A stretch of DNA of 64,000 nucleotides from Cytobacillus sp. FSL H8-0458 (GTDB lineage: Bacteria > Bacillota > Bacilli > Bacillales > Cytobacillaceae), in the NCBI RefSeq assembly GCF_038002165.1, contig NZ_JBBOBR010000001.1, positions 372,001 to 436,000 on the forward strand, in the 5' to 3' direction. Made by a program: the position numbers and the translations under genes. The stretch's first letter is position 1. The number at the start of each line of letters is the position of its first letter. Under the pieces are notes generated by a model. The model searched no databases. It was not told the DNA's origin and was given only the letters and a program-made list of their open reading frames with translations. This document shows positions 36,617-45,787 of the stretch, one piece after another.

Positions 36617-38104
36617 ATGGAACAGAATGCTGAGGTGGGGATTTTGGAGAAAGCGAGAAGAGAGCCTGTAAAGGTTTCTCTGAAAGATAATATTGAATAT
36701 CTTAGAGATGCTCTGGGAGTTGACAAAAGCTTTGATGTGATTCAGCTTGATGTGGAATATGCAGAAAGGGAAATGGCTTTATATCTGGTAGACGGCTTTG
36801 TAAAAGATGACATTCTGCACTATCTGATGAAGATGCTTGCCGGCCTGGATGCAGCCCAGCTGGAAGGAGATGCACTTTCCAGACTGATAAAAACGTATAT
36901 TCCATACGTGGAAGTTGAAACAACTGATGACCTGGATAAAGTTGTGGATATGGTGCTGGCAGGGCCGACTGCTCTAGTCGTGGATGGTATCGATGAAGTA
37001 ATTCTCATTGATGCACGTACATATCCGGTAAGAGGCCCTCAGGAGCCTGATATTGAACGTGTTGTCCGCGGTTCAAGGGATGGGTTTGTAGAAACACTCG
37101 TTTTTAACACAGCTTTAACAAGGAGAAGAATTAGGGACAGGACACTGCGCATGGAATATATGCAGGTGGGCAGACGTTCCAAGACAGATGTTGTTGTCAG
37201 TTATATTGAAGACATTGCAGATCCGGATATGGTGAGGAAAATAAAGGAGTCTATCTCAAAAATTGATACTGATGGATTGCCGATGGCCGAAAAATCAATA
37301 GAGGAATTCATATCAGGCCGGCATTGGAATCCATATCCCATGGTAAGGTATACCGAAAGGCCTGATACGGCAGCAACCCATCTTTATGAAGGCCACGTCT
37401 GCATTATCGTCGATGGTTCGCCAAGTGTTATCATAACACCAACAACCTTCTGGCATCACCTTCAGCATGCTGAGGAGTACAGGAATAAGCCGCTTGTAGG
37501 GGCTTATTTGCGATTTGTCCGATTTTTAGCTGTCTGGGCTTCCATCTTCCTTTTGCCATTATGGTATTTATTTGCGATAGAGCCGCAGCTGCTTCCTGAT
37601 GCATTATCCTATATCGGACCCAATGACACGGGAGAGCTGCCATTAGTCGTTCAGTTCCTGATGATAGAGCTTGGTCTAGATATGCTTAGGATGGCTGCAA
37701 TCCATACTCCTTCCGCCCTGGCCACTGCCTTGGGACTCGTGGCGGCCCTGATGATTGGTCAGGTAGCAGTTGAAGTGGGATTGTTTATTAATGAAGTCAT
37801 TCTTTATTTAGCAATAGCGGCAATTGGAACATTTTCAACCCCAAGCTATGAAATGAGCCTGGCAAACAGGCTGATAAGAATCGGTCTGCTGATATCAACC
37901 AGTATTTTCCATACTTACGGCTATGTAGTTGGGATCCTGCTGATGATTATCATGCTTGCCAGAATGAAGTCTTTTGGGGTGCCCTATTTATGGCCATTCA
38001 TCCCTTTCAATCTGAGAGCATTCAGGGATGTATTGCTAAGGTCACCAATACCATTGAAGAACAGGCGTCCGCGTTTCCTGCATCCAAAGGATCCAGATCG
38101 CTGA
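36617..38104 (+). CDS. SpoVAF/GerA-family spore germination protein
   Basis: A 495-residue GerA-type membrane protein with a large cytosolic N-terminal domain (residues ~1-300, with RGSRDGFVETLVFNTALTRRRIRD near 155) and about five C-terminal helices. The close match over RYTERPDTAATHLYEGHV, TTFWHHLQHAEEYR and STPSYEMSLANRLIR is of the SpoVAF type rather than GerAA. Its expected role is in the spore inner membrane, in germination. SpoVAF normally sits in the spoVA operon; here the gene is alone between gluP and yqgQ, so it may be a paralogue. TTG at 36644, with its own GAGGTGG, is an alternative start. Confidence 0.87.
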   Translation: MEQNAEVGILEKARREPVKVSLKDNIEYLRDALGVDKSFDVIQLDVEYAEREMALYLVDGFVKDDILHYLMKMLAGLDAAQLEGDALSRLIKTYIPYVEVETTDDLDKVVDMVLAGPTALVVDGIDEVILIDARTYPVRGPQEPDIERVVRGSRDGFVETLVFNTALTRRRIRDRTLRMEYMQVGRRSKTDVVVSYIEDIADPDMVRKIKESISKIDTDGLPMAEKSIEEFISGRHWNPYPMVRYTERPDTAATHLYEGHVCIIVDGSPSVIITPTTFWHHLQHAEEYRNKPLVGAYLRFVRFLAVWASIFLLPLWYLFAIEPQLLPDALSYIGPNDTGELPLVVQFLMIELGLDMLRMAAIHTPSALATALGLVAALMIGQVAVEVGLFINEVILYLAIAAIGTFSTPSYEMSLANRLIRIGLLISTSIFHTYGYVVGILLMIIMLARMKSFGVPYLWPFIPFNLRAFRDVLLRSPIPLKNRRPRFLHPKDPDR

Positions 38105-38107
38105 TCG

Positions 38108-38140
38108 AAATCCCTTCCTGCCTGGAAGGGATTTTTTATA
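38108..38140 (+). terminator. Intrinsic terminator after the SpoVAF-like gene
   Basis: AAATCCCTTCC / GGAAGGGATTT stem followed by T run. Confidence 0.87.
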
Positions 38141-38230
38141 TATTCTAGGGGCTTCTCTGTCTTGAGTAGGGGGGGATTTTAGATTATACTTTTATGTGGT
38201 ATAAACTTATTAATAAGGCAGAGGTACAGA

Positions 38231-38431
38231 ATGAAAACCATTTATGATATACAGCAGTTTCTTAAGAAATATGGAACTATCATCTACATAGGGGATCGGG
38301 AAGCTGACTTGGAGCTTATGGCTGCTGAATTAAAAGAGCTATATGATTCCCAGCTTATTGATGTAAAAGATTATCAGAGCAGCATCTTGATCCTGCGGAC
38401 AGAAATTCAGAATCTTAAAGAGAATAAATAG
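38231..38431 (+). CDS. yqgQ: DUF910 family protein YqgQ
   Basis: A 66-residue, mainly helical protein (TIYDIQQFLKKYGTIIYIGDREADLELM...). It is conserved directly upstream of glcK in Bacillaceae. The fold is a small three-helix bundle; the role is not established. GAGGT is upstream of the ATG, and the gap to glcK is only 19 bases, so the two form an operon. Confidence 0.85.
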   Translation: MKTIYDIQQFLKKYGTIIYIGDREADLELMAAELKELYDSQLIDVKDYQSSILILRTEIQNLKENK

Positions 38432-38450
38432 AAAGAAAAGGTGATGGAGT

Positions 38451-39413
38451 TTGGCAGAAAAATGGCTGGTAGGGGTAGATTTAGGCGGAACAACAACAAA
38501 GCTTGCTTTTATTAACTACTATGGGGAAATAATTCATAAATGGGAAATTCCCACGGATAATAGTGAAGAAGGAAAAAATATTACTATAAATATAGCTAAA
38601 GCTATCGATCATAAATTAGAGGAATTGGATTTAAGCAAGGATAAAATTATCGGCATTGGCATGGGGGCGCCAGGTCCAGTAAATCTGGCAACGGGTGTTG
38701 TATATAACACTGTTAATTTAGGCTGGAAAGATAATTATCCGCTGAAGGATCTTCTTGAAGTGGAAACCTCACTTCCAGTCATCATTGATAATGATGCTAA
38801 CTGTGCTGCTCTCGGGGAAATGTGGAAGGGTGCCGGAAATGGCGCTAAAGATCTGGTGTGTGTAACACTTGGAACAGGTGTCGGCGGAGGCGTAATTGCC
38901 AACGGAGATATTGTGCAGGGAGTCAGCGGGGCTGCTGGTGAAATAGGCCACATTACCTCCATTCCTGTTGGCGGGGCTCAGTGCAATTGCGGCAAAACAG
39001 GCTGCCTTGAAACAATTGCATCTGCTACGGGCATTGTTCGGCAGGCTCTTGAAAACCTTGAATCTCGCGGAGAAGGGGCTCTATCTCAATTGTACAAGGC
39101 AAACGGGTTTATTACTGCAAAAGATGTTTTCGATTCTGCAAGGAATGGGGATGAAACATCAATTCTGACAGTCAATAATACAGCTATGCACCTTGGATTG
39201 GCATTGGCAAATATTGCGAATACGTTAAATCCGGAGAAAATAGTATTGGGCGGAGGAGTTTCCAGAGCAGGAGATATACTGCTTAAGCCGGTTATTGCAA
39301 ATTTCATGAAATTTGCGTTTGCAAGAGTGAAGGAGTCCACAATCATTGATATTGCGACATTGGGCAATGATGCCGGAGTAATTGGTGCAGCCTGGCTGGC
39401 AAAAAATAAGTAA
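38451..39413 (+). CDS. glcK: Glucokinase GlcK (ROK family)
   Basis: ATP-dependent glucose kinase of 320 residues. The phosphate-binding [13 protein letters not shown] is at residue ~7. The catalytic [11 protein letters not shown] is near 104, the zinc motif [10 protein letters not shown] near 180, and EIGHI near 163; ATP-binding GGGVSRAGD is near 265. The start is TTG at 38451 behind AAGGTGATGGAG. The pairing with yqgQ is the same as in B. subtilis. Confidence 0.94.
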   Translation: MAEKWLVGVDLGGTTTKLAFINYYGEIIHKWEIPTDNSEEGKNITINIAKAIDHKLEELDLSKDKIIGIGMGAPGPVNLATGVVYNTVNLGWKDNYPLKDLLEVETSLPVIIDNDANCAALGEMWKGAGNGAKDLVCVTLGTGVGGGVIANGDIVQGVSGAAGEIGHITSIPVGGAQCNCGKTGCLETIASATGIVRQALENLESRGEGALSQLYKANGFITAKDVFDSARNGDETSILTVNNTAMHLGLALANIANTLNPEKIVLGGGVSRAGDILLKPVIANFMKFAFARVKESTIIDIATLGNDAGVIGAAWLAKNK

Positions 39414-39583
39414 ATTGAAAGATAAGTACCTGAGGTGCAGGTGCTTTTTCTTTTTCTCGAAAAGTGAGAGTCTTAAGCAAAGCGGATCCCTGGTTACCTA
39501 TCAGCTGCTCATTTTTACAAAGTTAATCAGTCATCTTTTTTTCTTTTTCTCATAAAATTGAAATGATGGAAAGGGGGAGAAAG

Positions 39584-40771
39584 ATGAAAGTCAAAGTCCG
39601 CTCAGGAGATTCCTTATGGTATTACAGTCAGCTCTTTATGATGCCAGTCAATCTCATTGCTGATGCTAATCCCGGAATTAATCCTGCATCACTGAAGATA
39701 GGCCGGGAAATTAATATTCCGGGTTTTACATTACTAAATTATACGGTTAAATCAGGTGACACCTTTTGGAAGCTGAGTTCTTCCCGTAACCTGTCTGTGG
39801 ATGCTCTTCTCCTTGTTAATCAATCCCTTAATCCGAACAGCCTGATCCCTGGTTCGACTATAAAACTGCCGAGGCGCGTCATAACCCCAATTGTATCAGG
39901 CAGGAGAATTTATGATTATAAAGCATTAACAGCCGATATCTCCATGCTGGCAGATATTTATCCGTTTATAAAAGTAAATACAATTGGCCGAAGTGTCCTT
40001 GGAAAGCCAATACAGGAAATACGGTTAGGCAAAGGGAATAAGAAAGTGCAAATCAATGCATCCTTTCATGCGAATGAATGGATTACGACTCCTATATTAA
40101 TGGCTTTGCTGAACAGCTTTCTTTTATCCATTACAAATGTCCGGCCGATTAGAGGAATTTCAACAATGCCTTTGTATAATTCCGTTGACCTTTCCATAGT
40201 TCCAATGGTGAACCCTGATGGGGTTGACCTGGTGTTGAACGGGCCTCCAGCGGAAGTCAGGGAGGAAGTTATTTCAATAAATAGGGGCAGCACTGATTTC
40301 ACAGGATGGAAGGCTAATATTAGAGGGGTTGATTTAAATAATCAGTTTCCTGCCAAATGGGACTTTGAGAAACAGCGAAGTGAACAAAGTGCTCCGGCAC
40401 CAAGAGATTATCTTGGAGAAGCCCCGTTAACGGAACCGGAAGCCATAGCGATGGCGGAGTTGGCAAGAGATAATCAATTCGATCGGATGTTGGCCTTCCA
40501 TACACAAGGGGCAGAGTTTTATTGGGGATATGAGGGAATGGAGCCTCCGGAATCGGAGGTAATCGCGCAAGAATTCGAGCGTGTCAGCGGATATAAGGCA
40601 GTCCAGTACATTGATAGCTTTGCGGGTTATAAGGATTGGTTTATACAGGATTTCCGGATGCCGGGATTCACAATTGAATTGGGAAGAGGCATTAATCCAC
40701 TGCCCCTGTCACAGTATGATGATATTTATGAAGAGGTGCTGGGCATTTTTCTTGCATCACTTTATATGTAA
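39584..40771 (+). CDS. yqgT: LysM-M14 gamma-D-glutamyl-meso-DAP peptidase (YqgT-like)
   Basis: A 395-residue zinc carboxypeptidase with two N-terminal LysM modules (residues ~3-45 and 52-97; KVRSGDSLWYYSQLF, YTVKSGDTFWKLSS), which bind peptidoglycan. The M14 domain begins at ~105, with zinc motif HANEW (~residue 161), MVNPDGVDLV, the third zinc His in LAFHTQG and catalytic Glu in FTIELGRG (~378). It has no signal peptide, like endopeptidase I of sporulating bacilli, so it probably acts on muropeptides in the spore or cytoplasm. The ATG at 39584 follows AAAGGGGGAG. Confidence 0.9.
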   Translation: MKVKVRSGDSLWYYSQLFMMPVNLIADANPGINPASLKIGREINIPGFTLLNYTVKSGDTFWKLSSSRNLSVDALLLVNQSLNPNSLIPGSTIKLPRRVITPIVSGRRIYDYKALTADISMLADIYPFIKVNTIGRSVLGKPIQEIRLGKGNKKVQINASFHANEWITTPILMALLNSFLLSITNVRPIRGISTMPLYNSVDLSIVPMVNPDGVDLVLNGPPAEVREEVISINRGSTDFTGWKANIRGVDLNNQFPAKWDFEKQRSEQSAPAPRDYLGEAPLTEPEAIAMAELARDNQFDRMLAFHTQGAEFYWGYEGMEPPESEVIAQEFERVSGYKAVQYIDSFAGYKDWFIQDFRMPGFTIELGRGINPLPLSQYDDIYEEVLGIFLASLYM

Positions 40772-40872
40772 AAAAATTGACTTTAAAATTGATTCTGTAT
40801 TGTATTTTAATCAAGCAGACATTAAAATTACTATCATACTAACTTCTCTAAGCCAATAGTTCTATGTAAACC

Positions 40873-40913
40873 AGCCGCTTTTCCCAATTGAAGACGGAAA
40901 AACGGCTTTTTCC
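40873..40913 (+). terminator. Terminator-like hairpin after yqgT
   Basis: AGCCG-TTTTCC / GGAAAA-CGGCT imperfect stem followed by a T run. Confidence 0.7.
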
Positions 40914-40999
40914 TATTAAATTTTTTAATTTCTATTAATATTGAAACATTTTCATGCTATTTACGTACTTATATTTAGGGAGAAAAGGGGGGGGCGGAC

Positions 41000-42148
41000 T
41001 TGTTAAACATTGCAGATCACAGGAAGTTTCTTTTTGTATCTTTTATTCTGCTGCTTTCATTATTTTTAATAACCGGCTGTGTACAGCCTGAGAAAACTGA
41101 GATAGAGCAGAATAAGGATCAGGAAAAGGAAGCTTCTGAACCTTCCGCACCACCTGATGAAGCCGGAGACAAGAGCATTAAGACTATCCGGATAAAAGAA
41201 GGGGAATTTCAGGGAGCAAATGGCTGGCTCAGCAATGATCAAATTGTTTACACTGTAAATGATGGCGCAGCTTCCAGGATTTATGCTTATAGCCTGTTTT
41301 CAGGCGAACAAGAGCTTCTCTATGAAAGTTCACACCCGATTGCATCTGTAACGGTAAGCCCAGCCGGCAAATACATATTGATTCGATCATCACCTGGAAC
41401 CTATGAAGCAGCCTTAACGGTTATAAAATCAAATGGAAAAGTTGTCTGGGAGGAAAATATTACTGGCTTTGATTTTGCTGTTGAGTGGAACCCTTATCAT
41501 GAAGAGTCTATATTAATTGCTTCATTTACTGAAGACTGGGATTTCACACCTTACCATATAGATATCGCAAAAGGTACATTAGCAGAATTAAACTTAAGGG
41601 AGCCTTTTGCTAAATGGTGGGATTCAAATCATCTTATTTTCCTTGATTGGGACAGTGAAAACCCGTCACTTTTCGCACCGCTCGTTAAGCAATCTATTGC
41701 TGGAAATAATGAAACCCTCGTTGAGGAAGACATTTTTCAATTCGATGCTGCCAGGGACAGGCTAATGACCATTACTGTGCCGGCAAATCAATCAGACCAG
41801 GCACTGTATACTTTTATGGATAATCATTTCAATAAGCTATCATCATTCTCGGTACCTCACTTGACAAGATTTTCGGATTGGCTGGTGCCGTATTATGACT
41901 GGATTCCCCGAGGAATCATTACTTTCCAGCCATTGTATAGCGCTGAGAGTGATATGTATGCAGGGGGATTTCAGCTTATATCCGTTGACAGTGAAACCGG
42001 CGATAAGGAAGTGCTTTTCGAAGATATGGAAAATGCGCCGCTCAGCTGTTCACCCGACGGGAAAGCCTGTTTAACAGGTTTCTATCTTGAGGAACTGATA
42101 ATGACCGGCAGAAAAGAGGTCATTCGGTTAGTTGAACAGAACGAGTAA
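41000..42148 (+). CDS. yqgU: YqgU-like lipoprotein with predicted beta-propeller
   Basis: Exported lipoprotein of 382 residues. The signal peptide covers residues ~8-28 with lipobox LITGC, then comes a charged Glu/Lys linker. The rest has repeated beta-strand units (GWLSNDQIVYTVNDGAASRIYAY..., SVTVSPAGKYILIRS...) that fit a WD/YncE-like propeller. Function unknown. The TTG start at 41000 follows a long GGGG stretch. yqgV comes 24 bases later and is probably co-transcribed. Confidence 0.8.
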   Translation: MLNIADHRKFLFVSFILLLSLFLITGCVQPEKTEIEQNKDQEKEASEPSAPPDEAGDKSIKTIRIKEGEFQGANGWLSNDQIVYTVNDGAASRIYAYSLFSGEQELLYESSHPIASVTVSPAGKYILIRSSPGTYEAALTVIKSNGKVVWEENITGFDFAVEWNPYHEESILIASFTEDWDFTPYHIDIAKGTLAELNLREPFAKWWDSNHLIFLDWDSENPSLFAPLVKQSIAGNNETLVEEDIFQFDAARDRLMTITVPANQSDQALYTFMDNHFNKLSSFSVPHLTRFSDWLVPYYDWIPRGIITFQPLYSAESDMYAGGFQLISVDSETGDKEVLFEDMENAPLSCSPDGKACLTGFYLEELIMTGRKEVIRLVEQNE

Positions 42149-42172
42149 TCAAGCAGGTAAAGGAGCATAGAT

Positions 42173-42487
42173 ATGGCAATCGCAGATGTTACAGTCATTC
42201 CAATTGGAACGGAAACACCAAGTGTCAGCAGCTATGTGGCAGACATTCAGCGTGTATTAAAAAAATACGAGGAAAGCGGCACAATTCGATTTCAGCTGAC
42301 ACCTATGAATACCATTATTGAAGGGGAGCTTTCTGATTTGTTTGAGGTCATCCAGGCAATGCATGAAGTCCCTTTTGAAAAAGGCTTAATGAGAGTGGCG
42401 ACAAATATCCGCATTGATGACAGAAGAGATGTTAAGAGAAAAATGGAAGAAAAGGTCCAAAGAGTTGAAAGCCGGCTTAATAGCTAA
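42173..42487 (+). CDS. yqgV: MTH1187/YkoF-like thiamine-binding family protein YqgV
   Basis: A 104-residue ferredoxin-like fold protein of the MTH1187 (DUF77) family: IADVTVIPIGTETPSVSSYVADIQRVLKK at the start and FQLTPMNTIIEGELSDLFEVIQAMHE in the middle. Relatives bind thiamine or its precursor; no biosynthetic neighbour is present here, so the ligand is uncertain. AAGGAG precedes the ATG. It closes the yqgU transcript. Confidence 0.88.
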   Translation: MAIADVTVIPIGTETPSVSSYVADIQRVLKKYEESGTIRFQLTPMNTIIEGELSDLFEVIQAMHEVPFEKGLMRVATNIRIDDRRDVKRKMEEKVQRVESRLNS

Positions 42488-42488
42488 A

Positions 42489-42526
42489 AATAAAAGGGCT
42501 CCCACTGAGGGAAGCCCTTTTATTTC
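42489..42526. terminator. Bidirectional terminator between yqgV and yqgW
   Basis: AATAAAAGGGCT / AGCCCTTTTATT stem with T run. Confidence 0.87.
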
Positions 42527-42577
42527 TTAAAGTAAAGCTCAATGCGCCGGCGGGTTGGCGGTAACGCTGTGTTTTTC

Positions 42578-42751
42578 TTAGTGAACAGCAGGATATCCAC
42601 TGTTAATTAAGGTCATTACAGAGAACCATCCGAAAACGGCAAGTGTTCCTACAGCAAAAACCAAGCCAAGGAAGTTCTTGTTCTTCAGTGCACTAAATGC
42701 ACCAAAAGCTGCAAGAACTGCGACTAATGCAAAAATGATTGGTAGTCCCAT
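42578..42751 (-). CDS. yqgW: DUF2759 small membrane protein YqgW
   Basis: A 57-residue protein with two hydrophobic helices (PIIFALVAVLAAFGAFSAL and FLGLVFAVGTLAVFGWFSVMTLI) separated by KNKN. Family DUF2759, function unknown. The start is ATG at 42751 with AAAGGGGGC upstream on the minus strand; a longer frame to 42805 has no site. Confidence 0.82.
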   Translation of the reverse strand: MGLPIIFALVAVLAAFGAFSALKNKNFLGLVFAVGTLAVFGWFSVMTLINSGYPAVH

Positions 42752-42876
42752 TAAAACAGCCCCCTTTATTTCGTGATCAGCAGGCAAAAGCCATATCAAA
42801 ATCATTCTTCAGGTTATATACCCATTATGTAAAACCCAAGTATATACATTCGTCCTTTATTTTATATTTTTTTCTT

Positions 42877-43356
42877 CTATTTGTCGAGGTCTAAAAATGA
42901 CACTTGTATGTCATATGCTTCAGCAATGCCGATTATTAAATCCTTTAGATGAAGTTCCGAAAAATAAACCGCTGGCATTTTTTCATCTTTCTCCGTAAAG
43001 ACTAAATGCTCCTGAAATTGATACACAGCCATCCGGATATCTTCCTTATTGCCCCCGGTTATTGTAAAGGCGCTAAGGAGCTCCGTGAACAAGCAAACTC
43101 CGCTTTCTGTTTCAATCGCAAAGTCTTCAAAAGTTTCTCCCTTTACACCCGATTTTATGTAACAGAGCTTAAAAAATTCTTCAAAAAGTCCGGCATCGAC
43201 GAGGACGCTTTTGGTAAATTCTGCATGATTCCTCTCTTCAAACAGAAAGATGCTCTGCTGAAAATCGAACAGTTCAGTATTATTTTTTATTAAGTTCATG
43301 AATTCGGGCACATCTTGAATAATATAGCCGGCTTCAACGCCATATAGGATTTTCAT
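42877..43356 (-). CDS. Hypothetical protein, acidic, cytoplasmic
   Basis: A 159-residue protein without signal, helix or known motif. It begins MKILYGVEAGYIIQDVPEFMNLIKNNTELFDF and contains a central cysteine-poor alpha/beta region. Shine-Dalgarno AAGGAG precedes the ATG on the minus strand. Codon use looks like its neighbours. I do not recognise it; it sits between two conserved loci (yqgW and yqgX) where B. subtilis has no such gene to my knowledge. Confidence 0.65.
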   Translation of the reverse strand: MKILYGVEAGYIIQDVPEFMNLIKNNTELFDFQQSIFLFEERNHAEFTKSVLVDAGLFEEFFKLCYIKSGVKGETFEDFAIETESGVCLFTELLSAFTITGGNKEDIRMAVYQFQEHLVFTEKDEKMPAVYFSELHLKDLIIGIAEAYDIQVSFLDLDK

Positions 43357-43443
43357 CTTACACTCCTTTTGCAGATATAAGGCATTCCATTCTGATATAG
43401 TGTAAAATAATAGACAAATAAATCAACAATGGAGGTGTAGGCA

Positions 43444-44079
43444 ATGGAATGGAATCAGATCCCTCTTGGCCCATTGCAAACAAACTGTTATGTCCTTTCG
43501 AATGAAAACAAAGATTGTTTAATCTTTGATCCGGGTGAAGAAAGTGGAAAACTGAGCGGTATTATCGAACAAAAAGGACTGAAACCTCTGGCTGTCATAC
43601 TTACTCATGCCCATTTTGATCATATTGGCGCTGTAGACGAAATAAGAGATGCATTTTCTATCCCAGTATACATACATGAAAAAGAAGCAGCGTGGCTTCC
43701 GGATCCAGCCTTAAATGGTTCTCACCTATTTAAAATAGGCAAGCTGATAAAAGCAAGGCCTGCCGACCATATTATAACAGCTGAACAAGAGTTGAGCATA
43801 GGTGAATTTACCTTTAAAATTCTGGAGACACCTGGCCATTCTCCAGGGAGTGTTTCTCTGTATTTTAGAGATGCTGGTCTTGTGGTTGCCGGTGACGCGC
43901 TGTTCAGCGGAAGCATCGGACGCACAGACCTGCCGGGCGGAAATCATCAGCAGCTCCTTGAAAGTATACATAATAAGCTTTTGTCATTGCCTGAAGAAAC
44001 AGAAGTGCTTCCTGGACACGGACCGGTTACGACAATTGGCCTGGAAATGGATTCAAATCCATTCCTGAATGGATTCTGA
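43444..44079 (+). CDS. yqgX: Metallo-beta-lactamase-fold hydrolase YqgX
   Basis: Glyoxalase II-like hydrolase of 211 residues. The binuclear metal ligands are in LTHAHFDHIG (~residue 55), ETPGHSPGSV (~130), VAGDALFSGSIGRTDLPGG (~150) and LPGHGP (~197). The short form lacks the C-terminal substrate domain of classical glyoxalase II, so the thiol substrate (perhaps a bacillithiol adduct) is inference. GGAGGTG precedes the ATG. Confidence 0.9.
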   Translation: MEWNQIPLGPLQTNCYVLSNENKDCLIFDPGEESGKLSGIIEQKGLKPLAVILTHAHFDHIGAVDEIRDAFSIPVYIHEKEAAWLPDPALNGSHLFKIGKLIKARPADHIITAEQELSIGEFTFKILETPGHSPGSVSLYFRDAGLVVAGDALFSGSIGRTDLPGGNHQQLLESIHNKLLSLPEETEVLPGHGPVTTIGLEMDSNPFLNGF

Positions 44080-44090
44080 TTGGAAAATAG

Positions 44091-44121
44091 AAAAGCCCTT
44101 CTCCAATGAGAAGGGCTTTTC
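44091..44121 (+). terminator. Intrinsic terminator after yqgX
   Basis: AAAAGCCCTTCTC / GAGAAGGGCTTTT stem with CAAT loop. Confidence 0.88.
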
Positions 44122-44283
44122 TGGGGGATGTTTTATTCATATAAAATGGGAGGGGATATAGTTAAGCTACTACATTAACAATATAACAGGGAAAACACTA
44201 TGTCAATAGTGAAAAAAGTGTCCAAAACAATAAAAATGGCTGTTTCCAGAGATCTAGATTTTTTATTCGAAAAGGGAGTTTAT

Positions 44284-45354
44284 ATGCTGAATTTAATAAT
44301 AAATTATATAGAAAATACTCCTCAAAAAATGATCAGCTATGCTGACTATATCCAGCAGGCCCTTTATCATTCCGAATATGGTTACTATATGAAAGATGCG
44401 GAAAAAATTGGGCCGGGGGGAGATTTTATTACAACCAGCAATGTTTCTGATATATATGGAAGGACCATATCAAAGTGGTTTCATCAAATGGCAGGGAAAT
44501 ATAAGCTGCCTTTTCAGGTCTGTGAAATAGGGGGCGGAAATGGGCGCTTTGCGAAAGCTTTCCTTGATGAGTGGAATCTTATTGCTGATGAAGAGATTCA
44601 TTACTATATTCTTGAAACAAGCCCCTATCACAGGAAACTGCAGCAGGAGCAGATAGTATTTTCCGAACATATCAGACAAATAGATAGCTGGAACGAGATC
44701 ACCCCATTTTGCGGCCTGATTTTTTCAAATGAGCTGTTTGATGCCTTGCCTGTACATGTGGTTGAAAAAGTAAATGATCAATTGCATGAAATTATGGTAA
44801 CCGTAAAAGACGGAAAGCTTGCAGAAAAAGCTGTGCCATTAACAAATAAAGATGTTTCCTTATTCCTTGAAGAAAGCGGTTTGTCACTTAGCGATGGTCA
44901 AAGAATTGAAATCCCTCTGCAAATGGAACAGATGATCAAAAGTCTGTCTGCAGCTCTGGATAAAGGATTTGTGCTGACTGCCGATTATGGCTATACAGAT
45001 GAGGAATGGCAAGAACCGATGAGAAGAGATGGAAGTCTCAGAGGTTATTACAAGCATTCTTTAATTAAGAATGTACTCGAGCATCCTGGAGAGATGGATA
45101 TAACCAGCCATATTCATTTTGATTCCCTGATCCGCATGGGAGAGAAAGAAGGGCTGGATTGTCATTTTAAGATGAGACAGGATGAATTCCTGCTGTCTGC
45201 CGGCATTTTACAGGAGCTTGAAGATCATTATGATCCTAACCCGTTTTCTCCTGTCAGCAAAAGAAACCGGGCAATCAGAAGTCTGATAATGCCTTCAGGC
45301 ATGAGTGCAGCATTCCATCTGGTCCTTCAGGCAAAGAAAATAGGGCAAAAATAA
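44284..45354 (+). CDS. MidA/NDUFAF7-like SAM-dependent methyltransferase
   Basis: A 356-residue protein of the DUF185/MidA family. The SAM-binding CEIGGGNGRFAKAFLDEW is near residue 81, after HSEYGYYMKDAEKIGPGGDFITTSNVS. The family motif FSNELFDALPVHVVE is near 150, and the conserved ADYGYTDEEW near 240. The eukaryotic homologue methylates an arginine of complex I; the bacterial target is unknown. The start is ATG at 44284 behind AAAGGGAG; an upstream frame opening at 44200 has no ribosome site. Confidence 0.88.
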   Translation: MLNLIINYIENTPQKMISYADYIQQALYHSEYGYYMKDAEKIGPGGDFITTSNVSDIYGRTISKWFHQMAGKYKLPFQVCEIGGGNGRFAKAFLDEWNLIADEEIHYYILETSPYHRKLQQEQIVFSEHIRQIDSWNEITPFCGLIFSNELFDALPVHVVEKVNDQLHEIMVTVKDGKLAEKAVPLTNKDVSLFLEESGLSLSDGQRIEIPLQMEQMIKSLSAALDKGFVLTADYGYTDEEWQEPMRRDGSLRGYYKHSLIKNVLEHPGEMDITSHIHFDSLIRMGEKEGLDCHFKMRQDEFLLSAGILQELEDHYDPNPFSPVSKRNRAIRSLIMPSGMSAAFHLVLQAKKIGQK

Positions 45355-45381
45355 AAAAGCGATGAATTCATCGCTTTTTTA
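45353..45381. terminator. Bidirectional terminator between MidA-like gene and yqgY
   Basis: AAAAAGCGATGA / TCATCGCTTTTT perfect palindromic stem with A and T runs. Confidence 0.87.
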
Positions 45382-45388
45382 TCGGCTA

Positions 45389-45634
45389 TTAGTGGCCGCC
45401 GGCGCCAGGTGTCATCATAAATGTTGACCAGTAAGTGAAGCCTACGAAGAAAACAGTTAAGTATGCTCCAAAAACATAAATATACATACGTTCGGAAAGC
45501 TTTAAGTAGCTTAAAAGCAGGAAAAATCCTGTTTGGCCGAAGAAAATCAAGGACGTTGTATACATATCGCCAAGGTAAAACATAACAGCGAAAATTCCCG
45601 TCCAGAATCCTAATACTCTGTACATACGATCCAT
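45389..45634 (-). CDS. yqgY: DUF2626 membrane protein YqgY
   Basis: An 81-residue protein with three hydrophobic segments (residues ~6-22, 26-45, 49-72) and a Gly/His tail (MMTPGAGGH). The start MDRMYRVLGFWTGIFAVMFYLGDM is the DUF2626 pattern. Function unknown; restricted to Bacillales. GGAGGG precedes the ATG on the minus strand. Confidence 0.85.
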   Translation of the reverse strand: MDRMYRVLGFWTGIFAVMFYLGDMYTTSLIFFGQTGFFLLLSYLKLSERMYIYVFGAYLTVFFVGFTYWSTFMMTPGAGGH

Positions 45635-45787
45635 ATGTATCCCTCCTTTTACCCTTACAAGTCCATCACTACAATATTATAAAGTAAATGCTTAATAAAA
45701 GTAAATAATGGTTTCTAAATAGTCCAGAAAAGGGCGGGGAAAAATGCTTAGCACGGTCTTTTTTCCGCCATTTTTCTGCGGGTTCCT

